Origin: Streptomyces sp. ALI-76-A
Lineage (GTDB): Bacteria > Actinomycetota > Actinomycetes > Streptomycetales > Streptomycetaceae
Assembly: GCF_030287445.1 (NCBI RefSeq)
Contig: NZ_JASVWB010000002.1
Span: forward strand, 5,580,001 to 5,644,000
Direction: 5' to 3'
DNA length: 64,000 nucleotides
The position numbers and the translations under genes were made by a program. Below are positions 32,791-42,678 of this stretch, piece after piece. Under the pieces are notes generated by a model. The model was given only the letters and a program-made list of their open reading frames with translations. It was not told where the DNA came from and did no database searches. Position 1 is the stretch's first letter; each line of letters starts with the position of its first letter.

Positions 32791-35700
32791 CTATGCCCGC
32801 GACGCCGTCACCGCCACCCCCATCACCTCCCGGGCATGCCTGCCCGGCACCATCCCCAACCGCCAGGCCTGCCAGCCCGCCTCCAGGCTCACACCGCGCT
32901 CCAGCAGCAACCGGTACGCCCCCACATAGTCGTCCAGCTTCTCGTCCCGCACCGGATGGCCCGCCCGCGCCAGCTGCGCCAGCTCCTCCAGCGCCACCGC
33001 CGTGCCGACCTCCACACCTCCCGGAGCCGCGTAGGGCAGCAGGGTGCAGCGCAGGAAGCGGGCCCAGTCCTCGCCCCGGCGGTCCCCGTACGACGTGAAC
33101 AGGCCGATCGCCTCGTCGCACAGGGCCAGCGCCTGCGGCGTACGGGCGTTCCCCGCGTCGACCACCGCCAGTTCCAGGCAGGTCCACGCCTCGCCGTGGG
33201 CGACGCCGATCCGCTGGAAGTCGGCCCGCGCGTCGACCAGCAACTGGCGGGCGAAGCCGGAGTTGCGCAACGAGCCGGTCTGCGCCGCCCGTTGGTCCCG
33301 GGTCGCCCGGGCCGAGTGATGGCGGGCGCAGGCCAGACCGTAGACGTCCCGCATCCGCGAGAACATCGTCCGGGACCGCTCCAGCGCGCGGACCGCCTGG
33401 TCGAGGTCGCCCGTCTCCTCCAGGGCCTGGCCCAGGTAGTAGACCGTCCACGCCTCACCGCGCGCGTCCTCGTTGTCGCGGTGGCGGGCGGCGGCCCCGT
33501 GCAGGGCGTCCAGCGCGGCCCCGGCGTCACCGGCGACCAGCCGGGCCCGGGCCAGCTGGGTCAGGGCCCACGCCTCGCCACGGGCGTCGCGGGTGCGGCC
33601 GTACAGATCCAGGGCCGTGCGCAGTTCCCGCTCCGCCCGCGGGACATCGCCCATCCGCAGGCCGAGCTGGCCCAGCTGGAAGTGGGCCCACGCCTCACCG
33701 TGCACGGACTCACCGGCCCGGTGCAGCACCAGGGACTCCTCCAGCAGGCCCAGGGCCTCGGACAGGTGCGCCCGGTCCCGTTCCACCGCCGCCAGCGCGT
33801 GCATCGTCCAGGCGCGGTCCGTGGCCAGGCCGGGCGCCGCCTGGAGGTCCAGCGCCTCGCGGAGGCGGGCCGCCGCCTCGGTGAGGTTGCCCTGGTGGTG
33901 CAGGGTGATGCCGAGCGAGCACAGGGCGCGGGCCGCCCCCGCGTCGTGGTGGGCCTCCATGTACAGGTCGACCACCGACGTCAGCGTCGTACGCGCCTTG
34001 TCCAGCTCACCGAGCTGCCGGGCCGCGATGCCGGTGCGCCACTGCACCGAACGGACCAGCAGGCCCTGGTCGACCGCCTGCGCCAGCTCGCTGATCTCAC
34101 CCAGCCGGTAGAGGTCACCGCGCAGCAGGCAGTAGTCGCACAGGGCGCCCAGCAGGTTCAGCACCGCCTCCTGGTTGACGCCCTCCGCGTGTCTGAGGGC
34201 CGCCGTGATGAAGCTCGACTCGTCGTCCAGCCAGCGCAGCGCCTCGTCCAGCGAGTGGAAACCGTGCGGGCTGAAGCGGTCCGAGCGGGTCGACATGTTG
34301 CCGTCCACCAGACGCAGCACCGAGTCGGCGAGCTCGCCGTAGTTCACGATCAGCCGCTCCTGGGCCGCCGTCCGCTCGGCCGGTTCCTCCTCGTCGAGGA
34401 GACGGGCCTGGGCGAAGGCGCGGACCAGCTCGTGGACGCGGTAGCGGCTGCCGCGGACATGGTCGATCAGGCCCGCCCGGGCCAGCGCCACCAGGTGGCG
34501 GGTCGCCTCCGTCTCGTCCGTGCCCAGCAGCGCGGCGGCCGCGGCGGCGCCGAGCGAGGAGCGCCCGGCCAGCGCGAGCCGGCGCAGCAGCCGGCGGGCC
34601 GGTTCGGACTGGTCGGTGTAGCGCAGCCACAGCACTCTCTCGGCCGGCGCGACCGGGCCGTACGCGCCGAGGTCCACGGCCAGCCGACGGGGCGACCGCG
34701 GCCCCAGGGCCGAGCCCGCGACGCGCAGCGCCAGCGGCAGACCGCCGCACAGCTCCCTGATCCGGTCGGTGGACTCGGCGTCGTAGGGACCGGAGCTGTC
34801 CTCGGCGCACGCCCCCAGCAGCTCCTCCGCGCCGGGCGCGTCCAGGGCCTCGACGGGCAGGTGGTGCACCTGGGCGGCGAGGTCCGCGGGCAGGGTGAGG
34901 GGCTCCCGGCAGGTGACCAGGACCAGGCTGTCGGACCGGTCGGGGACGAGCGTGCGGACCTGCTCGGGGTCCGAGGCGTCGTCCAGGACGATGGTCACCG
35001 GCAGGCCGGTCAGATGCTGGTGGTACAGCTCGCTCAGCCGCTTGACCTGCTGGTCCGCGGAGGACCGCTCCCGGAACAGGAGCTGCTCGCGGGGCGCGCC
35101 GAGCCGGTTCAGCAGGTGCAGCAGCGCGTCCCGGGTGGACAGCGGCTGCTCGTCCGAGCCTGCGCCGCGCAGGTCGACCACACAGGCGCCGCGGAAGTAG
35201 TCCTTCAGGTCGTGCGCGGCGCGCACCGCGAGGGTCGTCCGTCCGCTGCCGGACACCCCGTGCAGCACGACCACCGTCGGCCGGGTCTCGGTGGCCGCCC
35301 GGGACGCCTGCACCCACTGCCGGATCCGCGCCATCTCCTGTCGGCGCCCCGCGAACGGGCCGACCGGCTCCGGGAGTTGCCCGAACGACTGCTCCAGCAC
35401 GCTGCGCCCGCGGGCCGCCGCGCTCTTGTCCGAGCCCTTCAGCCGCGGGCCCGCCTTCTTCGGCCCGGTGGACGCGCTCAGCACCCGCTGCTGGTCGAGG
35501 AACGGGCGGATCCCGCGCACCTCCAGCGCCGTCAGCCACTGCAACCGCAGCTGCTCGGGGCCGCCGGGCTGGCTGATCGCGCCCGCGCGGTGGTGCGCGG
35601 CGGGCAGATGGACGCCGGCCACCTTCACCACGGTCGCCACCGCGCCCACGACACCCACGGCCAGCCCGGCGCCCAGAGCCGTGCCCGCGCCGGTGCCCAG

Positions 35701-35994
35701 GGCCAGGTCGGCGACGGTGGCCGCGACCGCCGCGACGCCCGCCACCAGCAGGGGCGTACCGCCGCCCTCCTGGGCGTACCGCTGCCCGAAGGTGAGCTGC
35801 CCCGCCTTCGCCTCGTCCAGCGCGCGCGTGTAGGCCTCGTACTCCTCCGCGGCGGTCTGCGCCATGGCGTCCAGCGATCCGCGCGCCCGCGACAGCAGCA
35901 CACCACCCTCGATCCGCCCGCCGGAGCGCCGCACCTCCTCCTCCACGGCCCGCGCCAACAGCCGTTCGGCCTCCGCACGATGACTGTCCCGCAT
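32791..35994 (-). CDS. Membrane-associated STAND/NB-ARC ATPase with TPR repeats
   Basis: A 1,067-residue signal-transduction ATPase. Residues 1-80 are helical; about 81-99 and 103-128 are hydrophobic Ala/Gly/Val-rich segments that could span the membrane. The NB-ARC core has Walker A GVSGSGRTT (246-254), Walker B TIVLDDAS (near 333-341), a GLPL motif (CGGLPLALRVAGS) and the winged-helix block YRVHELVRAFAQARLL. The C-terminal half is about ten TPR-like repeats, many beginning GEAW. Unlike AfsR/SARP proteins it has no DNA-binding domain, so its output is not evident. ATG 35994 has GGAGGGGG 7 nt upstream. STAND proteins act as ligand-triggered switches, including in phage defence. Confidence 0.88.
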   Translation of the reverse strand: MRDSHRAEAERLLARAVEEEVRRSGGRIEGGVLLSRARGSLDAMAQTAAEEYEAYTRALDEAKAGQLTFGQRYAQEGGGTPLLVAGVAAVAATVADLALGTGAGTALGAGLAVGVVGAVATVVKVAGVHLPAAHHRAGAISQPGGPEQLRLQWLTALEVRGIRPFLDQQRVLSASTGPKKAGPRLKGSDKSAAARGRSVLEQSFGQLPEPVGPFAGRRQEMARIRQWVQASRAATETRPTVVVLHGVSGSGRTTLAVRAAHDLKDYFRGACVVDLRGAGSDEQPLSTRDALLHLLNRLGAPREQLLFRERSSADQQVKRLSELYHQHLTGLPVTIVLDDASDPEQVRTLVPDRSDSLVLVTCREPLTLPADLAAQVHHLPVEALDAPGAEELLGACAEDSSGPYDAESTDRIRELCGGLPLALRVAGSALGPRSPRRLAVDLGAYGPVAPAERVLWLRYTDQSEPARRLLRRLALAGRSSLGAAAAAALLGTDETEATRHLVALARAGLIDHVRGSRYRVHELVRAFAQARLLDEEEPAERTAAQERLIVNYGELADSVLRLVDGNMSTRSDRFSPHGFHSLDEALRWLDDESSFITAALRHAEGVNQEAVLNLLGALCDYCLLRGDLYRLGEISELAQAVDQGLLVRSVQWRTGIAARQLGELDKARTTLTSVVDLYMEAHHDAGAARALCSLGITLHHQGNLTEAAARLREALDLQAAPGLATDRAWTMHALAAVERDRAHLSEALGLLEESLVLHRAGESVHGEAWAHFQLGQLGLRMGDVPRAERELRTALDLYGRTRDARGEAWALTQLARARLVAGDAGAALDALHGAAARHRDNEDARGEAWTVYYLGQALEETGDLDQAVRALERSRTMFSRMRDVYGLACARHHSARATRDQRAAQTGSLRNSGFARQLLVDARADFQRIGVAHGEAWTCLELAVVDAGNARTPQALALCDEAIGLFTSYGDRRGEDWARFLRCTLLPYAAPGGVEVGTAVALEELAQLARAGHPVRDEKLDDYVGAYRLLLERGVSLEAGWQAWRLGMVPGRHAREVMGVAVTASRA

Positions 35995-36151
35995 GTCACG
36001 TCCCCCTCCGGCGGCAACTCCTCTGCCCAGCAGTGTCCTTCGGCGGATGCGGGAGCGCGAGGGGGTGGCGATCAACGAATCCGAATCGGTGACCTTCGGA
36101 TCACTCGATCGTTCTTGTGGCTGTCGGGCTGACTGTCGAACTGGGGGCGCT

Positions 36152-37441
36152 GTGAACGACCTTGTCGTGGGTGAGCGGACCGGATTGATCCCGGTCGCGT
36201 CCTACGCCCGTACATCGGAGGACTTCCGGCGCAGAGATGGTCATGGCGTGCGTCATCAGAAGCGGATCAACCAGCGGACCGCGCATGAACACGGCTGCAC
36301 CGTCGTCGCCGAATACGCCGACAACGGCCGAAGTGCGTCCAAGGCCGGGGTGGACAGACCTGGTTTCGACCGCTTGCTCGTGGATCTGGTGCGGGGGCGT
36401 ACCGAGAGCGGACTGCGGATCGAAGGGGTGGTGTGCGTCGCCGACGACCGCCTGTACCGCCGTGCCGAGGACCTGTACCGGTTCCTCGCCGCCCTGACCT
36501 GCTCGCCGGGACGGATCTACGTCGATCCGCGAGGAGTCCGGGACCCGTACTCGCGGGAGGGCTTGTCGGAGGCTGTGCGATCACTGGACGCGGCAGTGAC
36601 GGAAACACGAGTCAGAAGCCGCCGTGTGTCGGACTGGCACTGGGCTCGCGCCATGGAGGGGGTGCCGCACAGCGGACCTCGACCCTTCGGATGGCAGGAG
36701 GACAGAATCAGCCTCCACCCCGTGGAAGCGAAGCTGGTCGAGCAGGCGATGGTCGACCGCATGTCGGGGAAGGCGGTCCGGGCCATCGCGCGTGACTGGT
36801 GCGAGCAGGGGGTCACGGGCACTCGAGGCGGCAGACCCAATGGCCAGACGGTCACACAGATCATCACCGCACCGAGAGTGTGCGGTTACCGGGCCAACAG
36901 AGGTCAACTGCTTCTGGTCTCGGAGACGGGTGAACCAGTGCTCGGTCAGTGGAAGCCCATCGCGACCCCTGAGCAGTGGCACGCGGTGTGCGCCACCATC
37001 TCTCCCGGGAGTCTGTTCATGCACCGGGGCAGCGGCTCCCCGAGTCTCACCGGCAGAAGCCGAGCCGCCCCCCGTCACCTCGGCACGGGCTTTCTCCGAT
37101 GCGGGGCAAAGAGCCCTGATGGTCCGGTGTGCCACGGTGCTCTGTGTGCTCAGAGAGGAAGAAGCAAGCAGAGTCCATACGTGTATTCATGCCGCAGTTG
37201 CGGGAGATGCAGCATCAGTGGCCCACTCGCGGACGCGGCTCTTGAACGCCTGCTCCTTGCCGACGCTCACTTCTCCACGGCGCTGCCGGAGGCCACGCGG
37301 CAGCGGTGGCAGTCCGGAGAGATGGGCCTGGAAGAGAAGCGGAAGACTCTCGCGTCGGTCTTCACTCACTGTGTCGTCCGGCCCGGTGCGAAAGGGAAGC
37401 ACTCCTGGGACTACTCGCGTGTCCAGCCTGCATGGCGTTGA
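36152..37441 (+). CDS. Serine recombinase (integrase/resolvase superfamily)
   Basis: A 429-residue site-specific recombinase. The catalytic domain has the nucleophile region SYARTSEDF, the block DNGRSASKAGVDRPGFDRLL and DDRLYRRAED; a recombinase domain (GPRPFGWQ, AKLVEQAMVD, ITAPRVCGYRANRG) and a zinc ribbon (FLRCGAK and CRSCGRC) follow. It is shorter than most large serine integrases and has little coiled coil at the end. GTG 36152 follows a GGGG-type site; upstream residues are not family-like. Codon use (AGA, AGT, TCA, TAT, CCA) differs from its neighbours, pointing to transfer. No excisionase, replication or phage genes accompany it, so it may be the last gene of a decayed element. Confidence 0.88.
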   Translation: MNDLVVGERTGLIPVASYARTSEDFRRRDGHGVRHQKRINQRTAHEHGCTVVAEYADNGRSASKAGVDRPGFDRLLVDLVRGRTESGLRIEGVVCVADDRLYRRAEDLYRFLAALTCSPGRIYVDPRGVRDPYSREGLSEAVRSLDAAVTETRVRSRRVSDWHWARAMEGVPHSGPRPFGWQEDRISLHPVEAKLVEQAMVDRMSGKAVRAIARDWCEQGVTGTRGGRPNGQTVTQIITAPRVCGYRANRGQLLLVSETGEPVLGQWKPIATPEQWHAVCATISPGSLFMHRGSGSPSLTGRSRAAPRHLGTGFLRCGAKSPDGPVCHGALCAQRGRSKQSPYVYSCRSCGRCSISGPLADAALERLLLADAHFSTALPEATRQRWQSGEMGLEEKRKTLASVFTHCVVRPGAKGKHSWDYSRVQPAWR

Positions 37442-37528
37442 GCGGATCGGGTGGCACGGACGGAGGGAGAATGCCCGGGCAACAGGCCGCCCTGCGACCC
37501 TTCGGCGTTTGTCGGGCACGATGGATAC

Positions 37529-39553
37529 ATGCCGAACCGACTGGCGCACGAGACGTCCCCCTACCTCCTTCAGCACGCCGACAACCCCGTCGACTGGTGG
37601 CCCTGGTCGGACGGGGCCTTCGAGGAGGCGCGGAAACGGAACGTTCCCGTCCTGCTCAGCGTCGGCTACAGCAGCTGCCACTGGTGCCATGTCCTCGCCA
37701 AGGAAAGCTTCGAGGACGAGGCAGTCGCCGCGTACATGAACGCCCACTTCGTCAACGTCAAGGTCGACCGTGAGGAACGGCCTGATGTGGACGCCGTCTA
37801 CATGGAGGCCGTGCAGGCCGCCACCGGGCAGGGCGGCTGGCCCATGACCGTGTTCCTCACTCCGGATGCCGAGCCCTTCTACTTCGGCACCTACTTCCCG
37901 CCCGAGCCCCGGCACGGCATGCCCTCCTTCCGGCAGGTGCTGGAAGGGGTGCACAGCGCATGGGCCGACCGGTACGACGAGGTCGCCGAGGTCGCCGGGA
38001 AGATCGTCCGGGATCTCGCCGGGCGGGAGATCTCCTACGGCGACAGCCGGGCGCCCGGCGAGGAGGAGCTGGCGCAGGCGCTGCTGGGCCTCACCCGGGA
38101 GTACGACCCGCAGCGCGGCGGATTCGGCGGGGCGCCCAAGTTCCCGCCGTCCATGGTGATCGAGTTCCTGCTGCGGCACCACGCCCGCACCGGCTCCGAC
38201 GGCGCCCTCCAGATGGCCCGGGACACCTGTGAGCGCATGGCCCGGGGCGGGATCTACGACCAGCTCGGCGGCGGCTTCGCCCGGTACTCCGTCGACCGCG
38301 ACTGGGTCGTGCCGCACTTCGAGAAGATGCTGTACGACAACGCCCTGCTGTGCCGGGTCTACGCCCACCTGTGGCGCTCCACCGGCTCGGAGCTCGCCCG
38401 CCGGGTCGCCCTGGAGACCGCCGACTTCATGGTGCGGGAGCTGCGCACGAACGAGGGCGGGTTCGCCTCGGCGCTGGACGCCGACAGCGACGACGGGACC
38501 GGCAGGCACGTCGAGGGCGCCGCCTACGTCTGGACGCCGGAGCAGCTGCGCGCGGTGCTCCAGGACGACGCCGAGCTGGCCGCCCAGTACTTCGGCGTCA
38601 CCGAGGAGGGCACCTTCGAGGAGGGTGCCTCCGTCCTCCAGCTCCCGCAGCAGGAGGTCGTGTTCGACGCCGAGCGCGTCGAGTCGGTGAAGCGGCGGCT
38701 GCTCGACGCCCGTTCCCGGCGCCCCGCTCCCGGCCGGGACGACAAGGTGGTGGCCGCCTGGAACGGCCTCGCGATCGCCGCGCTCGCCGAGACCGGCGCC
38801 TACTTCGACCGTCCCGACCTGGTGGAGGCCGCGGTCGGCGCCGCCGACCTGCTGGTGCGGCTGCACCTGGACGAGTACGCCCGCCTCGCCCGTACCAGCA
38901 AGGACGGCCAGGCGGGCGCGAACGCGGGCGTGCTGGAGGACTACGCGGACGTCGCCGAGGGCTTCCTCGCGCTGGCCTCGGTGACCGGGGAGGGCGTGTG
39001 GCTGGAATTCGCCGGCTTCCTCCTCGACCATGTCCGCACCCGGTTCGCCGACGACTCCGGGGCTCTCTACGACACCGCCGCCGACGCCGAGAAGCTGATC
39101 CGCCGGCCGCAGGACCCGACCGACAACGCCACCCCGTCGGGCTGGAGCGCGGCCGCGGGAGCCCTGCTGAGCTACGCCGCCCAGACCGGATCCGAGCCGC
39201 ACCGCGCCGCCGCCGAGAAGGCCCTCGGTGTGGTCAAGGCCCTCGGCCCGCGCGTCCCGCGTTTCGTCGGCTGGGGGCTGGCGGTCGCCGAGGCGCTGCT
39301 GGACGGGCCGCGGGAGGTGGCGGTCGTCGGACCGGCGGCCGACCCCGGCACGCGGGCTTTGCACCGCACGGCGCTGCTGGGCACCGCCCCCGGCGCGGTG
39401 GTGGCCGTCGGCGCCCCGGGCGGTGACGAGTTCCCGCTGCTCGCCGACCGGCCGCTGGCCGGCGGTGAACCGACCGCCTATGTCTGCCGTAATTTCACCT
39501 GTGACGCTCCGACGACCGATCCGGAGCGTTTGCGTACGGCCCTGACTCGCTGA
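37529..39553 (+). CDS. Thioredoxin-fold DUF255 protein (YyaL/SSP411 type)
   Basis: A 674-residue protein of the YyaL family. The N-terminal thioredoxin-like DUF255 domain has NPVDWWPW, the redox-type CHWCHV motif and [10 protein letters not shown]. The remainder is an (alpha/alpha)6-barrel like that of N-acylglucosamine epimerases ([27 protein letters not shown]). It is conserved from bacteria to man with no settled biochemical role. ATG 37529 has no ribosome site and may be leaderless; an in-frame start at 37451 is not family-like. Confidence 0.93.
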   Translation: MPNRLAHETSPYLLQHADNPVDWWPWSDGAFEEARKRNVPVLLSVGYSSCHWCHVLAKESFEDEAVAAYMNAHFVNVKVDREERPDVDAVYMEAVQAATGQGGWPMTVFLTPDAEPFYFGTYFPPEPRHGMPSFRQVLEGVHSAWADRYDEVAEVAGKIVRDLAGREISYGDSRAPGEEELAQALLGLTREYDPQRGGFGGAPKFPPSMVIEFLLRHHARTGSDGALQMARDTCERMARGGIYDQLGGGFARYSVDRDWVVPHFEKMLYDNALLCRVYAHLWRSTGSELARRVALETADFMVRELRTNEGGFASALDADSDDGTGRHVEGAAYVWTPEQLRAVLQDDAELAAQYFGVTEEGTFEEGASVLQLPQQEVVFDAERVESVKRRLLDARSRRPAPGRDDKVVAAWNGLAIAALAETGAYFDRPDLVEAAVGAADLLVRLHLDEYARLARTSKDGQAGANAGVLEDYADVAEGFLALASVTGEGVWLEFAGFLLDHVRTRFADDSGALYDTAADAEKLIRRPQDPTDNATPSGWSAAAGALLSYAAQTGSEPHRAAAEKALGVVKALGPRVPRFVGWGLAVAEALLDGPREVAVVGPAADPGTRALHRTALLGTAPGAVVAVGAPGGDEFPLLADRPLAGGEPTAYVCRNFTCDAPTTDPERLRTALTR

Positions 39554-39629
39554 GTGTCGGAACGGAGGGGCTTGTTCCGGCTGCCCAAATGAGGCATGTG
39601 TTCGGTTACCTCCCAGTAGCCGCCCCACC

Positions 39630-39656
39630 GTTCCGAAACATGTTATTTATCGGAAC
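39630..39656. promoter_or_regulatory. Inverted repeat upstream of glycan operon
   Basis: GTTCCGA (39630-39636) and TCGGAAC (39650-39656) are exact complements separated by 13 bp, 45 bp before the first GT2 start. A further CGGAAC/GTTCCG pair lies at 39558-39579. GGAAC is the -35 motif of envelope-stress sigma-E in Streptomyces, but no matching -10 is seen at the right distance, so regulator binding is as likely. Confidence 0.35.
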
Positions 39657-39700
39657 ACCTCCCACGCTTCACAGTTCCCCCCTAATCTCTGCACAGTGAC

Positions 39701-41023
39701 GTGGCGGACGTGGCAGTCCGTCGCGCCAGGGGGTTTGGGATCTGGGGGGATCTGTTGCTGACGTCTGTCTTGATCGCTGCTGTTTCGCTTGCCCTGTTCT
39801 GGATGGCGGCCTTCACTCTGTGGTGGCAGATGCACGCGTGGCGTACGCCCGAGGTGCTCGCCTCCACGCGCTTCCACGCACCGGACGGCGGGGAGAGCCT
39901 GTCGTTCTCGCTGCTGCTTCCGGCGCGCCACGAACAGGCCGTGCTCGACCACACCATCCAGCGGCTGCTGGAGTCGAGCCACACCGACTTCGAGATCATC
40001 GTGATCGTCGGACACGACGACCCGGAGACCACGGCGGTCGCCTGTGACGCGGCGGACCGTGACCCGCGGGTGCGGGTCGTCGTGGACACCCACGAGAAGA
40101 AGAACAAGCCGAAGGCCATGAACACCGCGCTCCCGCACTGCCGCGGAGACGTGGTCGGGGTCTTCGACGCCGAGGACCAGGTCCATCCCGAGCTGCTCGC
40201 GCACGTCGACCACGCGTTCCGGACCACCGGCGCGGACGTCGTCCAGGGCGGTGTCCAGCTGATCAACTTCCACTCCAGCTGGTACAGCCTGCGCAACTGC
40301 CTGGAGTACTTCTTCTGGTTCCGCTCGCGGCTGCACCTGCACGCGCAGAAAGGATTCATTCCGCTCGGCGGCAACACCGTCTTCGTCCGCACCGACGTGC
40401 TGCGGGAGGCCGACGGCTGGGATCCCGACTGCCTCGCCGAGGACTGCGACCTGGGCGTGCGCCTGTCGAGCGTCGGCAAGAAGGTCGTCGTCGCCTACGA
40501 CTCCGACATGGTGACCAAGGAGGAGACCCCCGGTTCGCTGATGTCGCTGCTGAAGCAGCGCACCCGCTGGAACCAGGGCTTCCTCCAGGTGTACCGGAAG
40601 AAGGACTGGAAGCAACTGCCGGGATTCGGCCAGCGGCTGCTGGCCCGCTACACCCTCATGACGCCGTTCATGCAGGCCTTCACCGGCGTGATCATCCCGC
40701 TCAACGTGGCCGTCGCGCTCTTCCTCGACGTGCCCGTCAGCATCGCCTTCATCACCTTCCTGCCGCTCGTCACCGCCATGGTGACCTTCGTCTTCGAGGT
40801 CGTCGGGCTGCACGACTTCGGCAAGCAGTACGGCCTGCGGGTGCGCTTCGTGCACTACCTCAAGCTCGTCGTGGGCGGCCCCTTCTACCAGGTGCTCCTC
40901 GCCGGCGCCGCCATCCGCGCCGTCTGGCGCGAGCACCGCGGCCGCAACGACTGGGAGCTGACCACTCATGTCGGCGCGCATCTCACACCGTCCGAAGTGA
41001 CCCGAGAGGACGTCCCCGCGTGA
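39701..41023 (+). CDS. Processive family 2 glycosyltransferase, membrane-bound
   Basis: A 440-residue inner-membrane enzyme that should polymerise or transfer sugars from a nucleotide-sugar donor. It has an N-terminal span (LLTSVLIAAVSLALFWMAAF), a cytoplasmic GT-A domain and two to three C-terminal spans. The processive-type motifs are present: DTHEKKNKPKAMNTAL, FDAEDQ (DxD), EDCDLG and QRTRW (Q/RxxRW), as in cellulose and hyaluronan synthases. GTG 39701 or 39710 could be the start. It is first in a four-gene coupled operon (GT39, GT2-GtrA and copper oxidase downstream), so the product is probably an exported glycan. The sugar specificity is unknown. Confidence 0.9.
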   Translation: MADVAVRRARGFGIWGDLLLTSVLIAAVSLALFWMAAFTLWWQMHAWRTPEVLASTRFHAPDGGESLSFSLLLPARHEQAVLDHTIQRLLESSHTDFEIIVIVGHDDPETTAVACDAADRDPRVRVVVDTHEKKNKPKAMNTALPHCRGDVVGVFDAEDQVHPELLAHVDHAFRTTGADVVQGGVQLINFHSSWYSLRNCLEYFFWFRSRLHLHAQKGFIPLGGNTVFVRTDVLREADGWDPDCLAEDCDLGVRLSSVGKKVVVAYDSDMVTKEETPGSLMSLLKQRTRWNQGFLQVYRKKDWKQLPGFGQRLLARYTLMTPFMQAFTGVIIPLNVAVALFLDVPVSIAFITFLPLVTAMVTFVFEVVGLHDFGKQYGLRVRFVHYLKLVVGGPFYQVLLAGAAIRAVWREHRGRNDWELTTHVGAHLTPSEVTREDVPA

Positions 41024-42678
41024 CCTCCACCCTTCCCGCGGTGACCACTCCTACGGTCCCCGCGCAGCGGCAGCCTGCGCCCGCGCCCGCTCCGGCCGGG
41101 CGGAACGTTCCGCCCAGCCGACTGCGCTCCTCCCGCCCCGACCTGCTGCTGTGCGGTCTGCTCCTGGTGGCGATCCTGGTCGTCCAGGGCTGGAACATCG
41201 CCGACTACCCGACGCTCAGCGACGACGAGGGCACCTACCTCGCCCAGGCCTGGGCGGTCCAGGAGGGCAGGGGGCTGGCGCACTACACCTACTGGTACGA
41301 CCACCCGCCGCTCGGCTGGATCCAGATCGCCGTGCTGACCTGGATACCCTCGATGATCAGCCCCGAGTCGATGACCGTCGGCTCGATGCGCGCGATGATG
41401 CTGGTCGTCAGCGGCATCAGCGCGGTGCTGGTCTACGTGCTGGGCCGCCGGCTGTCCCTGCCCCGCTGGGCCGCGGGGCTCGGCATGGTCCTGTTCGGGC
41501 TCTCCCCGCTGTCCGTCGTCCTCCAGCGGGAGATCTTCCTCGACAACCTCGCGGTGATGTGGACGCTGCTCGCGTTCACCCTCGCCGCCTCCCCGAGCCG
41601 TCACCTCTGGCACCACTTCGGAGCGGGCATCGCGGCGGCCACCGCCGTGCTCACCAAGGAGACGATGCTGGTCGTCCTGCCCGCGCTGCTGGTCACCATG
41701 TGGCGGCACAGCCACCGGGACACCCGCAAGTTCGCGGTCACCGGCGCCATCACCGCCTGCGTGCTGATCGGCTTCTCGTACCCCCTCTTCGCCCTCCTCA
41801 AGGGCGAGCTGCTGCCCGGCGGCGGGCACGTCTCCCTCTGGGACGGCGTCAAGTACCAGATGACGCGGCCCGGTTCGGGGTTCATCCTCGACCAGGGCTC
41901 CGGTTCGCACGGTGTCTTCCAGTCGTGGCTGTACTACGACCGGGTGCTGCCGCTGGGCGGCCTGGCCGGCGCGCTCCTGCTGCTGGCCACCTGGCGCTGG
42001 TCGGTCACCGCCCGCGCGCTGGCCGGGCCGGCGCTGACGGTGGCGATCCTCGCCGCGCTGGCCCTGCGCCCCAACGGCTACCTGCCCGCGATGTACGTCA
42101 TCCAGGCGCTGCCCTTCCTCGCCCTGGTCCTCGCCGGGGGCACCGCCTCCGTCGCCCACGCCGTGCTGCGCAGGTGGCGGGCGGAAGGGGAGAAACGATT
42201 GGTCACCGGCGGGCGGTACGCCCTCGCGGCGGTCCTCGCCGTCGCCGCCGGCGCCTACGTCGTACCGAAGTGGTACGACGGCGCCCGCACCGCCGTCACC
42301 GTCGACGCCAACGCCCCCTACCAGGCCGCCTCGAAGTGGCTCGCCACGGAGGTGGCGGACCCCGAGGACACGCGGGTGCTCGTCGACGACGCGATGTGGC
42401 TGGACCTGGTGCACGCCGGGTACCGGCCCGGGCTCGGTGTCATCTGGTTCTACAAGGCCGACCTCGACCCCGCGGTGACCAAGACCATGCCGCGCGGCTG
42501 GAAGGACATCGACTACGTGGTCGCCTCGCCGACGGTACGGCGGGACGCGGTCGACCTGCCCAACGTCAGGGCGGCCATCCAGCACTCGACACCGGTCGCC
42601 GTCTTCGGCACCGGTGCGGACCGGATCGAGATCCGGCAGATCCAGACCACCGGCACCGCCGTGGGAGGCGTCCGATGA
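41020..42678 (+). CDS. GT39-like membrane glycosyltransferase
   Basis: A 552-residue polytopic protein of the ArnT/PMT type (GT39/GT83, GT-C fold). It has about ten hydrophobic spans and, in the first external loop, the acidic motif LSDDEGTYLAQAW that binds the polyprenyl-phosphate sugar donor, then YWYDHPPLGW. Such enzymes transfer a sugar from a lipid-linked donor outside the membrane. Its GTG overlaps the upstream GT2 stop and its own stop overlaps the next ATG, so the genes are tightly coupled. The GT2-GtrA enzyme downstream probably makes its lipid-linked donor. Confidence 0.9.
   Translation: MTSTLPAVTTPTVPAQRQPAPAPAPAGRNVPPSRLRSSRPDLLLCGLLLVAILVVQGWNIADYPTLSDDEGTYLAQAWAVQEGRGLAHYTYWYDHPPLGWIQIAVLTWIPSMISPESMTVGSMRAMMLVVSGISAVLVYVLGRRLSLPRWAAGLGMVLFGLSPLSVVLQREIFLDNLAVMWTLLAFTLAASPSRHLWHHFGAGIAAATAVLTKETMLVVLPALLVTMWRHSHRDTRKFAVTGAITACVLIGFSYPLFALLKGELLPGGGHVSLWDGVKYQMTRPGSGFILDQGSGSHGVFQSWLYYDRVLPLGGLAGALLLLATWRWSVTARALAGPALTVAILAALALRPNGYLPAMYVIQALPFLALVLAGGTASVAHAVLRRWRAEGEKRLVTGGRYALAAVLAVAAGAYVVPKWYDGARTAVTVDANAPYQAASKWLATEVADPEDTRVLVDDAMWLDLVHAGYRPGLGVIWFYKADLDPAVTKTMPRGWKDIDYVVASPTVRRDAVDLPNVRAAIQHSTPVAVFGTGADRIEIRQIQTTGTAVGGVR

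Noticed and set aside
32417..32929. Plus-strand open frames through the 37-bp array
   Set aside because: They consist of repeat-derived peptide cycling through frames and antisense STAND sequence; no start signal.
35993..36151. N-terminal extension of the serine recombinase
   Set aside because: The added residues are unlike the family; GTG 36152 has a ribosome site just before the catalytic domain.
39652..39656. GGAAC as a sigma-E -35 element for the glycan operon
   Set aside because: No TCT-type -10 at 16-17 bp; kept only as part of an inverted repeat.
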